DNA of 17,027 bases from AP-15 sp036008325 (GTDB lineage: Bacteria > Pseudomonadota > Alphaproteobacteria > ATCC43930 > CGMCC-115725), in assembly GCA_036008325.1 (NCBI GenBank), contig DASYNW010000192.1, forward strand, positions 1-17,027. The letters are read 5' to 3'. This document shows, piece after piece, positions 7,619-15,575 of the stretch. The notes under the pieces were generated by a model that did no database searches, was not told the DNA's origin, and saw only the letters and a list, made by a program, of their open reading frames with translations. Every line of letters starts with the position of its first letter. Position 1 is the stretch's first letter. Both the position numbers and the translations under genes were made by a program.

Positions 7619-8437
7619 CTACGTGCCGGGAGCGCGCGCCGGGCCGACGAGGCTCGCTCCGCCGTCGACGACCAGGGTTTGCCTGGTGATATAGCGCGCA
7701 TGCGCCGACAGCAGGAAGCGTACGGCGTGGCCGATATCCCAGCCGAGTCCCTCGATCCCCAGCACAGACGCCTTGCGACGCGCCTCGCGGCCGGCCGGCG
7801 TCATCTGTCCGGTATACATGCGCGGGGTGTAGATCGGCCCTGGTGCGACGCAATTGACGCGGATGTGCTGCGGCCCGTGATCAACCGCCATGGCCCGGGT
7901 CAGCGCGATGACCGCGCCCTTCGAGGTCGAATAGGCGGTCAGGCCCCGCGGCCGCAGCGCCGAGATCGACGACACGTTGACAATGGCACCGCCGCCTGCG
8001 GTTTCGATCATCGCCGGGATCGCGTAGCGCGAGACGAAGAACATGCTGTCGACATTGACCTGCATGACCCGGCGCCACAGATCGACCGGCGTGTCGACGA
8101 CGCTGCCGCGACCGCCGATGCCGACATTGTTGTCGAGCAGATCGAGCCGGCCGAACTCTCGCACCGCCGCCTCGACCAGCGCCTTGCATTGGCCCTCATC
8201 GGCGACGTCGGCCTCGACCGATATCGCGATGCCGCCCTCTGCGGCGATCATCGACACGGTTTCTTCGGCCGCCTCGCGCACGATATCGACGACCACGACC
8301 TTGGCGCCCGACCGGGCCAGCAGCAGCGCCGCCGCCCTGCCGTTGCCGATGCCGGCGTCAGGGGCGCCGCCGCCGGTGACGATCGCCACCTTGCCGGCGA
8401 GACCGAGATCGTCTTCGGGCCGAACCTCGTCGCTCAT
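7619..8437 (-). CDS. SDR family NAD(P)-dependent oxidoreductase
   Basis: A 272-residue classical short-chain dehydrogenase/reductase that interconverts an alcohol and a ketone in the cytoplasm. It has the nucleotide-binding turn TGGGAPDAGIGNG (21-33) in a slightly lengthened form, acidic Asp51 at the end of the second strand (pointing to NAD rather than NADP), and NNVG at 103-106. The catalytic triad is Ser156 in VNVSSIS with Tyr169 and Lys173 in YSTSK. NCVAPGPIYT and the VDGGAS ending are also typical. I chose ATG 8435-8437 because GGAGGAGAGG lies just upstream on the minus strand; a start at 8557 would add 40 unconserved residues. It is divergent from the GMC oxidoreductase gene, with a 236-bp spacer likely holding both promoters, so the two may oxidise successive intermediates. 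The substrate is unknown. Confidence 0.92.
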   Translation of the reverse strand: MSDEVRPEDDLGLAGKVAIVTGGGAPDAGIGNGRAAALLLARSGAKVVVVDIVREAAEETVSMIAAEGGIAISVEADVADEGQCKALVEAAVREFGRLDLLDNNVGIGGRGSVVDTPVDLWRRVMQVNVDSMFFVSRYAIPAMIETAGGGAIVNVSSISALRPRGLTAYSTSKGAVIALTRAMAVDHGPQHIRVNCVAPGPIYTPRMYTGQMTPAGREARRKASVLGIEGLGWDIGHAVRFLLSAHARYITRQTLVVDGGASLVGPARAPGT

Positions 8438-8673
8438 CTCCACCTCTCCTCCCGCGAGCCTCCAGGATATCCGCGGGGCATCCCCGGCGCCATGACCTGC
8501 GGCCGCGAAGCCTATTCGCAGGCTCGGCAACCGGGGCTTCGGATGGAAAACACTCATACCCCGACGGGCGCAACGCGAGCTCAGCTTTCAGTACGGCCGC
8601 AATGCGCTAGACTATGCGCCCGAATAAGCAATCTGGCAGTGGGCCGACCTATGGGCCCCGGGGAGGGCGGAGC

Positions 8674-10293
8674 ATGGCGGATTACATCATCATCGGGGCG
8701 GGCTCGGCCGGCTGCGTGCTGGCCAACCGGCTGAGCGAGGACCCCGGTACAAAGGTATTGCTGATCGAGGCCGGCGGGCGCGACTGGAACCCGCTGATCC
8801 ACGTCCCGGCGGGCTTCTTCAAGATGCTCGACCACGATACCCTGACCTGGAAGTTCCGCGCCGAGCCCGATCCTGGCACCAACGGCCGCGCCATCGTCTA
8901 CACCCGCGGCCGGGTGATCGGCGGCTCGTCCTCGATCAACGGGCTGATCTACATTCGCGGCCAGCCCGAAGATTACGACCACTGGGCTCAGCTCGGCAAC
9001 CGCGGCTGGTCGTGGGACGACTGCCTGCCCTATTTCAAGAAGGCGGAACGCTGGGAGGGCGAGGGCAGCGAGGTGCGCGGCAAGGACGGTCCGCTGTTCA
9101 CTTCGAAGACGGACCGGCCGGCGATCTGCGCCACGGTGCTCGAGGCCGGCAAGGAGCTCGGGCTCGAATACCGCGAGGATGTCAACGACCTGCCGCCCGG
9201 CCATGGCGACTGCATCGGCTGGTGCCAGCAGACCCGCGGCGGCCGGCGTCGCGCCTCGACCGCGCGCACCTATCTGCGGCCAGCGCTGAAGCGGCCGAAC
9301 CTACAGCTCGTCACCAAGGCGCTGGTGCATCGCATCCTCTTCGACGGCAAGCGCGCGGTCGGGGTCGAGTTCTCGCGCGGCGGTCCGGGCGGCGCCCTCG
9401 AACGCGCCGACGCGGCGCGCGAGGTGATCCTCTCGGCCGGCGCCATCGGCTCGCCGCACATCCTGCAGCTGTCGGGGGTCGGCGATCCTGACCATCTCGG
9501 CCGGATCGGCGTGCCGCTCGTGCATGAATTGCGGGGCGTCGGCAAGAACATGCAGGACCACTACGTCGCGCGCGTCTCCTATCCGATCGTCGGCGCGCAG
9601 ACCGCCAACGAGCGCTCGCGCGGCCTGCCGCTCGCCGGCGAGGTCGTGCGCTGGCTGTTGACCGGCAAAGGCATGCTGACCTACAGCCCCTCGATCGTTG
9701 CCGCCTCGGTCAAGGTGCTCGAGGAGTCGGCGACGCCCGATGTGCAATGTACCTTCGCGCCAGGCAGCTTCAAGGACGGTCAGATTGGCGAACTGGAGGA
9801 GACACCCGGTCTTTCCGCCGGCGCATGGCAGATGCGGCCGCTGTCGCGCGGCTATGTCGAGGCCAAGTCGAACCAGCCCGGCGACATGCCGGCGATCAAT
9901 CCGCGCTATCTCTCCGAAGAAAGCGACCGGCGCGCGATCATCGGCGGCCTGAGACTTGCGCGGCGGATTTTTGCCGCACCGGCGCTGCAGCCGTTCGTCC
10001 GCGAAGAAAGCCTGCCGGGCACCCAGATCCAGACCGACGACGAATTGCTCGACTATGCGCGGCGCTATGGTGGCACCTGCTATCACGCCAGCTGCACCTG
10101 CATGATGGGGAGCCACGCGATGGCGGTCGTCGACGACGCGCTGCGCGTGCACGGGCTCGAAGGCTTGCGGGTCATCGACGCCTCGGTGATGCCGGCGGTC
10201 ACCTCGACCAACACCAACGCGCCGACGATCATGATCGCCGAGAAGGGGGCGGCGATCATCAAAGGCGTCGCGCGGCAAAGAATGGCGGCATAG
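8674..10293 (+). CDS. GMC family FAD-dependent oxidoreductase (choline dehydrogenase-like)
   Basis: A full-length 539-residue glucose-methanol-choline oxidoreductase (PF00732 plus PF05199), which oxidises primary or secondary alcohols using FAD. The N-terminus carries the dinucleotide motif IIIGAGSAG (5-13) with Glu32 in LLIEAG for the ADP ribose. TRGRVIGGSSSING (78-90) is GMC signature 1 and SAGAIGSPHILQLSGVG is signature 2. GVGKNMQDHY follows, then YHASCTCMMGS with probable catalytic His471 and STNTNAP with the paired Asn515. Start 8674 is preferred because GGGAGGGCGGAG precedes it and FAD binding begins at once; an in-frame ATG at 8614 would add 20 unrelated residues. No signal peptide or membrane helix is seen. 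It is divergent from the SDR gene. The natural substrate cannot be inferred from sequence alone. Confidence 0.93.
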   Translation: MADYIIIGAGSAGCVLANRLSEDPGTKVLLIEAGGRDWNPLIHVPAGFFKMLDHDTLTWKFRAEPDPGTNGRAIVYTRGRVIGGSSSINGLIYIRGQPEDYDHWAQLGNRGWSWDDCLPYFKKAERWEGEGSEVRGKDGPLFTSKTDRPAICATVLEAGKELGLEYREDVNDLPPGHGDCIGWCQQTRGGRRRASTARTYLRPALKRPNLQLVTKALVHRILFDGKRAVGVEFSRGGPGGALERADAAREVILSAGAIGSPHILQLSGVGDPDHLGRIGVPLVHELRGVGKNMQDHYVARVSYPIVGAQTANERSRGLPLAGEVVRWLLTGKGMLTYSPSIVAASVKVLEESATPDVQCTFAPGSFKDGQIGELEETPGLSAGAWQMRPLSRGYVEAKSNQPGDMPAINPRYLSEESDRRAIIGGLRLARRIFAAPALQPFVREESLPGTQIQTDDELLDYARRYGGTCYHASCTCMMGSHAMAVVDDALRVHGLEGLRVIDASVMPAVTSTNTNAPTIMIAEKGAAIIKGVARQRMAA

Positions 10294-10355
10294 CAAAGGC
10301 GAGCGGAGTTGAGCGCACTGCCGACCTATGGGCATTTGGAGCGATCTTCGCCGCG

Positions 10356-10511
10356 GTGTCACAACTGTTCCGCTCGGTTGGGCCGGTATTTGGTCTGGTG
10401 CTTGGGCAATACCTAGTTTTGTTCGCCTTGGCCGGCATGATCATAGTCGGCGGCCTGGCGGTTCGCGGCGTGAAGTGGTTGGCGCGACGCGGCGCCACGA
10501 GGGCGGTATAG
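10356..10511 (+). CDS. Possible small membrane peptide (51 aa, GTG start)
   Basis: A short frame starting at GTG 10356 encodes 51 residues with one strongly hydrophobic stretch of about 26 residues (VFGLVLGQYLVLFALAGMII and following). A basic tail, RGVKWLARRGATR, comes after it, as expected for a single-pass inner-membrane peptide with a cytoplasmic C-terminus. It lies between the GMC gene and an intrinsic terminator 35 bp after its stop, so it would be on the GMC transcript. Against it, the ribosome site is poor (GGAG about 15-20 bases upstream) and no family is recognised. It may be non-coding. Confidence 0.3.
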   Translation: MSQLFRSVGPVFGLVLGQYLVLFALAGMIIVGGLAVRGVKWLARRGATRAV

Positions 10512-10545
10512 CAGCAAAGAAATGAGCTATGACGCCGCGAGAGCG

Positions 10546-10570
10546 AGCCCCGCTTCGGCGGAGCTTTTTT
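10546..10570 (+). terminator. Intrinsic terminator with TTCG tetraloop
   Basis: AGCCCCGC (10546-10553), loop TTCG (10554-10557) and GCGGAGCT (10558-10565) form an 8-bp stem with one C/A mismatch. The T-run occupies 10565-10570. It is a textbook rho-independent terminator for plus-strand transcription, placed to end the GMC oxidoreductase transcript (and the possible small peptide). Confidence 0.8.
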
Positions 10571-10591
10571 CATGCCGGCGGCGGGGGTACG

Positions 10592-10634
10592 GCGGGATGA
10601 CGCTTTGGTGTGTGACCGTTCGCCGTCATTTCGC
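10592..10634. repeat. Small imperfect palindrome (GCGGGATGACG / CGTCATTTCGC)
   Basis: GCGGGATGACG at 10592-10602 and CGTCATTTCGC at 10624-10634 are reverse complements at 9 of 11 positions around a 21-base loop. The GATGACG/CGTCAT core resembles the ends of the other intergenic palindromes in this window, so this may be a decayed member of the same broad class. It could also simply be a hairpin 3' of the terminator. Confidence 0.35.
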
Positions 10635-10716
10635 ATGCAGGGTGTGGGTCTCAGGATGGGTAAAGATCACGACTAATGAATAACTAACTGAAATGACTAG
10701 GACAATATGACAATAA

Positions 10717-10806
10717 TGGCGGATGGAGTGGGATTCGAACCCACGGCGGGCTTGCACCCGCGCCGGTTTTCAAGACCGGTGCCTTAAACCGCTCGGCCAC
10801 CCATCC
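10717..10806 (-). tRNA. tRNA-Ser (anticodon UGA)
   Basis: Read on the minus strand, it begins GGATGGGTGGCCGAGCGG and folds as a class II tRNA. The acceptor stem is GGATGGG/TCCATCC (7 bp with one G-T) and the D arm contains GGCCGAGCGG. The anticodon stem CCGGT/ACCGG holds loop CTTGAAA, so the anticodon is TGA (10770-10772), which decodes UCA. A long variable arm built on CGGGTGCAAGCCCG is typical of serine tRNAs, and GGTTCGAATCC is the T arm. Discriminator G is at 10720, and CCA is encoded at 10719-10717. It is complete, and no duplicate of its 3' end is seen that would mark an integrated element. Confidence 0.97.
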
Positions 10807-11153
10807 TCTTAACCAAATTCATGTAGTTTGCGAACCGAAGTTGAAAGAGGCCGGTCGGAACCCACCTGGCACCCGACGGGCGCCGATATCAAGTCTGTCG
10901 TTTCAGCTGCGCTCGCAAATGCCGCATCGATCGAACCTGGTTGACCGACATCTTGGCTGATCGCTGATAAGCTCCGATAACAGAGCCGGCGCTTTTGCCT
11001 CGCCGCAGTTTTGTTGGAGCCAATCGCGCTGCGGTGGCAGAAGTTCTGGAGTGCGCCGGGGTCGCACGCTGCGAACGCCGGTCGGCGGAAGCCGTTTCTG
11101 TCGAGGCTCGGGCAAATGAGAGGGACGTCAGCTTGACGAACAGAGAGGGGTTG
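10807..11153. other. Spacer upstream of the ABC-protein operon, 347 bp
   Basis: This gap between the minus-strand tRNA and the plus-strand ABC gene should contain both promoters. TTGACC at 10941-10946 is a fair -35 box, with weak -10 candidates 17-20 bp downstream (CTGATA/GATAAG around 10964-10971). Frames run through on both strands but show no family similarity and no good ribosome site. I therefore treat it as regulatory or leader DNA. Confidence 0.45.
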
Positions 11154-13898
11154 ATGCGACGCCTGCGGACCGCCGCCGCCTCGGTGGTCGGCCCTCGACT
11201 GGCCGTGCCCGGCTGGCTGCGCCGGGTGCTGCCGATGGGCGCCACCGATGGGCTCGAACCGAAAATCTATGGGTTCATCCTGCGCTACAGTTGGCGCGAG
11301 CAGATCTATGTCGTTGTCATGACCCTGCTCTCGTTCCCCTTTCTTTACTATTCGCTTGATCTGCCCAAGGTCATCATCAACCGCGCGATATCCGGCAAGC
11401 ATTTCCCTCAGCATTTTTTGTGGTTCAAGCTCCAGCAGATCTCTTATCTGCTAGTCCTTTGCGGGGTTTTTCTGGCGCTGATCCTGATCAACGGGTGGTT
11501 CAAGCTGCATGTCAACGTCAGAAAGGGGCAATTGGGCGAACGCATGCTGCGCCGCCTGCGCTACGAGCTGTTCGAGCGCCTGCTGCGCTTCCCGTTGAAC
11601 CATTTCGACCGGACCGCGACCGGCCAGATCGTCGCCATGGTGACCGCCGAGCTGGAGCCGGTCGGCGGGTTTGTCGGCGAGGCTTTTGCCGTGCCGATTT
11701 CGCAGGCCGGCACCCTGCTGACGATTCTGTTTTTCATGTTCGTGCAGAACCCGGTGCTGGGCGCCGCGGCATTGGCCTTTTACCCGTTGCAGGGCTATCT
11801 GATTCCAAAGATGCAGCGGATCATCCGCGCCCTCGGCCGCACCCGGATACGCAAGATCCGCGGCCTTTCCGACCGGATCGGTGAGGCGATCGCCGCGCGG
11901 GTCGAAATCCGCGTCAATCATGCCTCGCCCTATCAGCTGGCCGAAATTGCCCATCGCCTTGGTGAGATCTACGACATCCGGCTGGAAATCTACAATCGTA
12001 AATTCTTTGTCAAGTTTCTAAACAATCTGATCGGCAATATGACCCCGTTCTTTTTCTTTGCCATCGGCGGATATTTCGTCATAAGCGGAAAATTGTCGTT
12101 TGGCGCATTGGTTGCCGTTCTTGCCGCCTACAAAGATATGTCGTCGCCGTGGAAGGAATTGCTCGATTATTACCAGAACCAGCAGGATGTAGCGATCAAA
12201 TACGAGCAGGTGGTCGAACAGTTCCATGTCGCCGATATGATCGACCGGCGCCTGCTGCTCGAAGAGCCAGCCAAGATCGAACCATTCGCCGGCGAGGTCG
12301 CCGCGGCCAATGTCGACGTCGTCGACAGCGACGGCATCCACCTGCTCGAAGGCATCAGTTTCGCCTTTCCGCTGGGCGCGGATATCGGGATCGTCGGGCA
12401 CAGCAACAGCGGCCGCAACATGCTGCCGCAGCTGATCGCCCGCCTCGTCAGCCCGACCAGCGGCCGCCTGACGATCGGCGCCGCCGATCTCACCACGATG
12501 CCGTATGCGGTCTCCGGCCGCCGCATCGGCTATGTCGGGGCGGCAACCTACCTGCTGTCGGCGAGCGTGCGCGACAATTTGCTGATCGGCCTCAGGCATC
12601 AGCCGCGAGAGACCACCGACTACGATGCCGCGGCCAAGGCCGAGCGCGAACGCCTGGTCGCCGAGGCGCGGCTCTCCGGGAACAGCCCGTTGGACATCGC
12701 CGGCGACTGGATCGATTATCAACAGGCCGGAGTGGCCGACGCGGCGGGGCTCGAGACCCGCATCATCGACGTGCTGCGGCTCGTCGATCTCGACGGCGAT
12801 GTCTATCTGTTCGGCCTGCGCGGCCGGCTCGACCCCGAGCAACAGCCCGAAATCGCCAAGCGCTTGGTCGAGGCGCGTCACTTGCTGGCCGATCGGCTCG
12901 CCGAAAACGGTCTCTCCCATCTCGTCGAGCGCTTTGCTCCCGACCGCTACAACGCCAACTCGGCGGTCGGCGCCAATCTGTTGTTCGGCACCGCGATCGG
13001 GCCGGTGTTCGAGGGCGACGAGCTGGCCCACAACCGCTACATGCTCGGCGTGCTCGACAATCAGCGGCTGCCTGCCGACCTGATCCGGATCGGGGTGCAG
13101 CTGGCGCGCATCAGCGTCGAATTGTTTGCCGGCGTGCGGCCGGAGCAACAGATGTTCGAGGAGTTCAGCCTTCTCGGAGCCGATGATCTGCCGGCGTTCG
13201 AACGCATTCTAGCGCGCGTCGACAAAGCCGGCATCGAGGCGCTGCTGCCGGGCGAGCGGGCGCGGCTTTTGGGGCTGGGATTAAAAGTGATCGCGGCGCG
13301 CGATCGGCTCGGCCTCGTCGATGAGGCGATGCAACGGCGCATCCTCGAAGCCCGCCACGCCTTCGCCGCCGGGCTGCCCGAAGAGTTGCGCGGCTCGGTC
13401 GAGTTCTTCGATCCCGAGCGCTACAACGCCGCCGCTTCGATCCAGGAGAACGTCCTGTTCGGGACCATCATCCGCGGCGAGGCCGGGAGCCGCGAGCGCA
13501 TCCATGCCGCGATCGGCGAAGTTCTCGACGCGCTCGGATTGCATGAGACGATCGTCGCGGTCGGTCTCGACTACCCGGTCGGGACCGGCGGCTTGCGGCT
13601 GTCGGAGACGCAGCGCCAGAAGCTGGCGATCGCGATCGCTATTCTGAAGCGCCCGGATCTGCTCGCGTTCAACGACGCGACCGCGGTGCTCGACGGCGCC
13701 ACCGAGGCCGCCATCATCGAGCGGCTCAAGCACGAGCTCGATGGCCGCAGCCTCGTTTGCAGCCTGAACCGCCCGCGCCTAGCCCAGGCTTTCGACCGCA
13801 TCCTGATCATGGAGCAGGGCCACCTGGTCGAGCAGGGGCCCTTTGACGAGCTGCAAAAGCCGGGCAGCCCGCTGGCCCCGCTGATGGCCGCCGAATGA
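11154..13898 (+). CDS. ABC transporter-like membrane protein with degenerate, enlarged nucleotide-binding domain
   Basis: A 914-residue fusion of an exporter-type membrane domain (PF00664-like, about 35-340) and one ATP-binding domain (about 383-914). Hydrophobic segments lie near 51-70, 97-114, 182-198, 201-217 and 297-325. The NBD is recognisable by order, but its key residues are changed: Walker A is GHSNSGRNM (415-423, Arg421 for Lys), the Q-loop is YVGA (Ala463 for Gln) and the signature is LSETQ (816-820, not LSGGQ). Walker B ends FNDAT (Asn840, Asp841, where DE is usual) and the H-loop position is Asn872. About 290 extra residues sit between Q-loop and signature, containing two added RYNA...NLLFGT segments (598-613, 756-771). 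A normal exporter half is about 600 residues. ATG 11154 is preceded by GAGAGG; TTG 11133 is an alternative. I recall other alphaproteobacterial proteins of this layout, but cannot check motif conservation. It may bind but not hydrolyse ATP, or need a partner. Confidence 0.85.
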   Translation: MRRLRTAAASVVGPRLAVPGWLRRVLPMGATDGLEPKIYGFILRYSWREQIYVVVMTLLSFPFLYYSLDLPKVIINRAISGKHFPQHFLWFKLQQISYLLVLCGVFLALILINGWFKLHVNVRKGQLGERMLRRLRYELFERLLRFPLNHFDRTATGQIVAMVTAELEPVGGFVGEAFAVPISQAGTLLTILFFMFVQNPVLGAAALAFYPLQGYLIPKMQRIIRALGRTRIRKIRGLSDRIGEAIAARVEIRVNHASPYQLAEIAHRLGEIYDIRLEIYNRKFFVKFLNNLIGNMTPFFFFAIGGYFVISGKLSFGALVAVLAAYKDMSSPWKELLDYYQNQQDVAIKYEQVVEQFHVADMIDRRLLLEEPAKIEPFAGEVAAANVDVVDSDGIHLLEGISFAFPLGADIGIVGHSNSGRNMLPQLIARLVSPTSGRLTIGAADLTTMPYAVSGRRIGYVGAATYLLSASVRDNLLIGLRHQPRETTDYDAAAKAERERLVAEARLSGNSPLDIAGDWIDYQQAGVADAAGLETRIIDVLRLVDLDGDVYLFGLRGRLDPEQQPEIAKRLVEARHLLADRLAENGLSHLVERFAPDRYNANSAVGANLLFGTAIGPVFEGDELAHNRYMLGVLDNQRLPADLIRIGVQLARISVELFAGVRPEQQMFEEFSLLGADDLPAFERILARVDKAGIEALLPGERARLLGLGLKVIAARDRLGLVDEAMQRRILEARHAFAAGLPEELRGSVEFFDPERYNAAASIQENVLFGTIIRGEAGSRERIHAAIGEVLDALGLHETIVAVGLDYPVGTGGLRLSETQRQKLAIAIAILKRPDLLAFNDATAVLDGATEAAIIERLKHELDGRSLVCSLNRPRLAQAFDRILIMEQGHLVEQGPFDELQKPGSPLAPLMAAE

Positions 13899-13927
13899 AC
13901 CCCCCGTGCCGGAAGAGGAGATACGAG

Positions 13928-14455
13928 ATGGCAGCCCATGACAGCGACGCCGGCACGCTGGAACAGCGGCTCCGCATGATCGAGGATCGCCTCGAGATCT
14001 ACAATCTGATCGCCACCCATCCGCCGAGCGCCGATACCGGCGCCGGCGAGTACACCGCTTCGGTATGGACCGAGGACGGCGTTTTCGACCGCGGCGCCGA
14101 ATTTCCGCGGCCGACCGGGCCGGCAGCGATCGCCGGGACATCGACGAGCGCCGACCACCGCCGAGCGATCGAGCACGGGATCGCGCATTTTGCCGGCTTG
14201 CCCTATGTGCGGGTCGCCGGGGACACCGCGTTTGCGATCTCCTACATCCAAATCCTGGTGCCGGACCGGGGCGGCCCGGTGTTCGAGGTTCCCAATCACG
14301 GGTCGTCCCAGGGGTTTCACGTGCACCGCGTCGCGGCAAACCGCTGGGAGTTCGTGCGCACCGGGGCGGGCTGGAAAATCCGGCGCCGGACCGTGCGGTC
14401 GCTCGACGGCAGTCCGCCGGGGCGCGACATCCTGCGCGGCGCCTTGGAGGCGTGA
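13928..14455 (+). CDS. Nuclear transport factor 2 / SnoaL-like family protein
   Basis: A 175-residue protein with the look of the SnoaL-like alpha+beta cone fold (PF13577 type), a pocket used by small isomerases, dehydratases, ring-hydroxylating dioxygenase beta subunits and binding proteins. The N-terminal helix RMIEDRLEIYNLI, the WTEDGVFDRG strand (about 50-59) and the C-terminal HVHRVAANRWEFVRTGAGWK pattern are typical. His and Asp residues line up in the pocket region (SADHRRAIEHGIAHF), but no specific catalytic set can be assigned. Start 13928 is chosen for AGGAG eight bases upstream; an ATG at 13895 overlaps the preceding stop as ATGA but would add 11 unconserved residues. It follows the ABC gene by 29 bp and precedes the amidohydrolase by 49 bp, so an operon is likely. 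It may act on the same compound as its neighbours. Confidence 0.82.
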   Translation: MAAHDSDAGTLEQRLRMIEDRLEIYNLIATHPPSADTGAGEYTASVWTEDGVFDRGAEFPRPTGPAAIAGTSTSADHRRAIEHGIAHFAGLPYVRVAGDTAFAISYIQILVPDRGGPVFEVPNHGSSQGFHVHRVAANRWEFVRTGAGWKIRRRTVRSLDGSPPGRDILRGALEA

Positions 14456-14478
14456 CCGGCGCTGCGACGGCTTATAAT
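14452..14478 (+). promoter_or_regulatory. Possible internal promoter before the amidohydrolase gene
   Basis: The 49-bp gap holds a perfect TATAAT at 14473-14478, striking in DNA this GC-rich. GTGACC (14452-14457, four of six matches to TTGACA) lies 15 bp upstream. Transcription would start near 14485, leaving a short leader that still includes the GAGGAG ribosome site at 14493-14498. The spacer is shorter than the usual 17 bp, so this is tentative. Confidence 0.35.
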
Positions 14479-14504
14479 GAGGGAAGAATAAAGAGGAGAA
14501 CGCC

Positions 14505-15536
14505 ATGCCTGTCGAAGCCCGCGCCTACCCTCGCCCGCTGCCCAACCCTGAATGGCTCGGCAAGCTCGAGGAAGAGATCCTCGACCCCGATCTGCCGATC
14601 GTCGATCCGCACCATCATCTGTGGGACCACCCGGGCAGCCGGTATCTGATCGACGAGTTGCTGGCCGACGTCAATTCGGGTCACAACATCGTTGCGACCG
14701 TGTTCATCCAGTGCGGCTCGGGCTACCGCACCAGCGGGCCCGAGGAGATGCGGGCGGTCGGCGAGAGCGAGTTCGTCCGGGCGATCGCCGAGGAAGCCCG
14801 CCGGCGCGGCACGAAGACTGAGATCTGCGCCGGCATCGTCAGCTTTGCCGATCTGCGGCTAACCAATGTCGACGAGGTGCTCGAAGCGCAGATCGAAGCC
14901 GCCGGCGGACGGTTTCGCGGCATCCGGCAGATTGCCGCGCACGACCCGGCAATCGTCGGCGGCTCCTCCTATGTCCCGCCGCCGGGGCTGATGGACGACC
15001 CGGCGTTTCGCCGCGGCCTGAGGCGGCTGGCGGCGCATGATCTGACCTTTGAAGCGTGGATCTATCACCCGCAGATCAAGACCTTGACCGAGGTGGCGCG
15101 GGAATGCCCGGAGGTGAAGATCGTGCTCAACCATTTCGGCGGCCCGCTCGGGGTCGGGCCCTACCAGCGCAATGGGGTCTTCCCTGGATGGCGCACTGAT
15201 ATCAAGGCATTGTCGGCCTGTGCAAACGTCTATGTGAAGCTCGGCGGGCTGGCGATGATCGTCAACGCCTTCGATTTCCACCTGACGCCATTGCCGCCGT
15301 CATCGGGCGAGTTGGCCGATGCCTGGCGGCCGTATGTGGAAACCTGCGTCGAGGCGTTCGGCGCCAACCGCTGCATGTTCGAGAGCAACTTCCCGGTCGA
15401 CAAGGGCGCCTGCAGCTACCCGGTGCTGTGGAACGCGTTCAAGCGGCTCGCGAGCAGCACCTCGCCCTCGGAAAAAAGCGCCCTGTTCGCCGGCACCGCG
15501 TCGAGCTTCTACCGGCTGAGGCACATCGGTCTGTAG
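14505..15536 (+). CDS. Amidohydrolase family protein (amidohydrolase-2 / TIM-barrel metal-dependent hydrolase)
   Basis: A complete 343-residue metal-dependent hydrolase (PF04909, COG3618-like), usually a lactonase, dicarboxylate hydrolase or non-oxidative decarboxylase. The first strand ends IVDPHHHLWDH, giving the HxH metal pair (His36, His38). GIRQIAAHDP, EAWIYHPQI, VLNHFGGP, VKLGGLAM and FESNFPVDK follow in the family order, the last with the late Asp. The ATG at 14505 has GAGGAG seven bases upstream. It is the third gene of the probable operon with the ABC and NTF2-like proteins, 39 bp before the dipeptidase-like gene. It differs clearly from the partial amidohydrolase at 1-438, so they are not a recent duplication. 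The exact substrate is unknown. Confidence 0.92.
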   Translation: MPVEARAYPRPLPNPEWLGKLEEEILDPDLPIVDPHHHLWDHPGSRYLIDELLADVNSGHNIVATVFIQCGSGYRTSGPEEMRAVGESEFVRAIAEEARRRGTKTEICAGIVSFADLRLTNVDEVLEAQIEAAGGRFRGIRQIAAHDPAIVGGSSYVPPPGLMDDPAFRRGLRRLAAHDLTFEAWIYHPQIKTLTEVARECPEVKIVLNHFGGPLGVGPYQRNGVFPGWRTDIKALSACANVYVKLGGLAMIVNAFDFHLTPLPPSSGELADAWRPYVETCVEAFGANRCMFESNFPVDKGACSYPVLWNAFKRLASSTSPSEKSALFAGTASSFYRLRHIGL

Positions 15537-15575
15537 CGGCCGGTCGGCTCGGTCAACATTCGGGAGGAGGACCCG

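Noticed and set aside
10717..10806. tRNA-Ser gene as an attachment site for an integrated element
   Set aside because: No integrase gene and no repeated copy of the tRNA 3' end were found in the window.
10995..11153. N-terminal extension of the ABC protein by 53 residues from an ATG at 10995
   Set aside because: The extra residues are Arg/Ala-rich with no homology, and no ribosome site precedes 10995, while GAGAGG precedes 11154.
12018..13148. Minus-strand open frame of 376 codons inside the ABC gene
   Set aside because: It is a shadow of the ABC coding strand, with no family motifs and low-complexity Asp/Gln/Ala composition.
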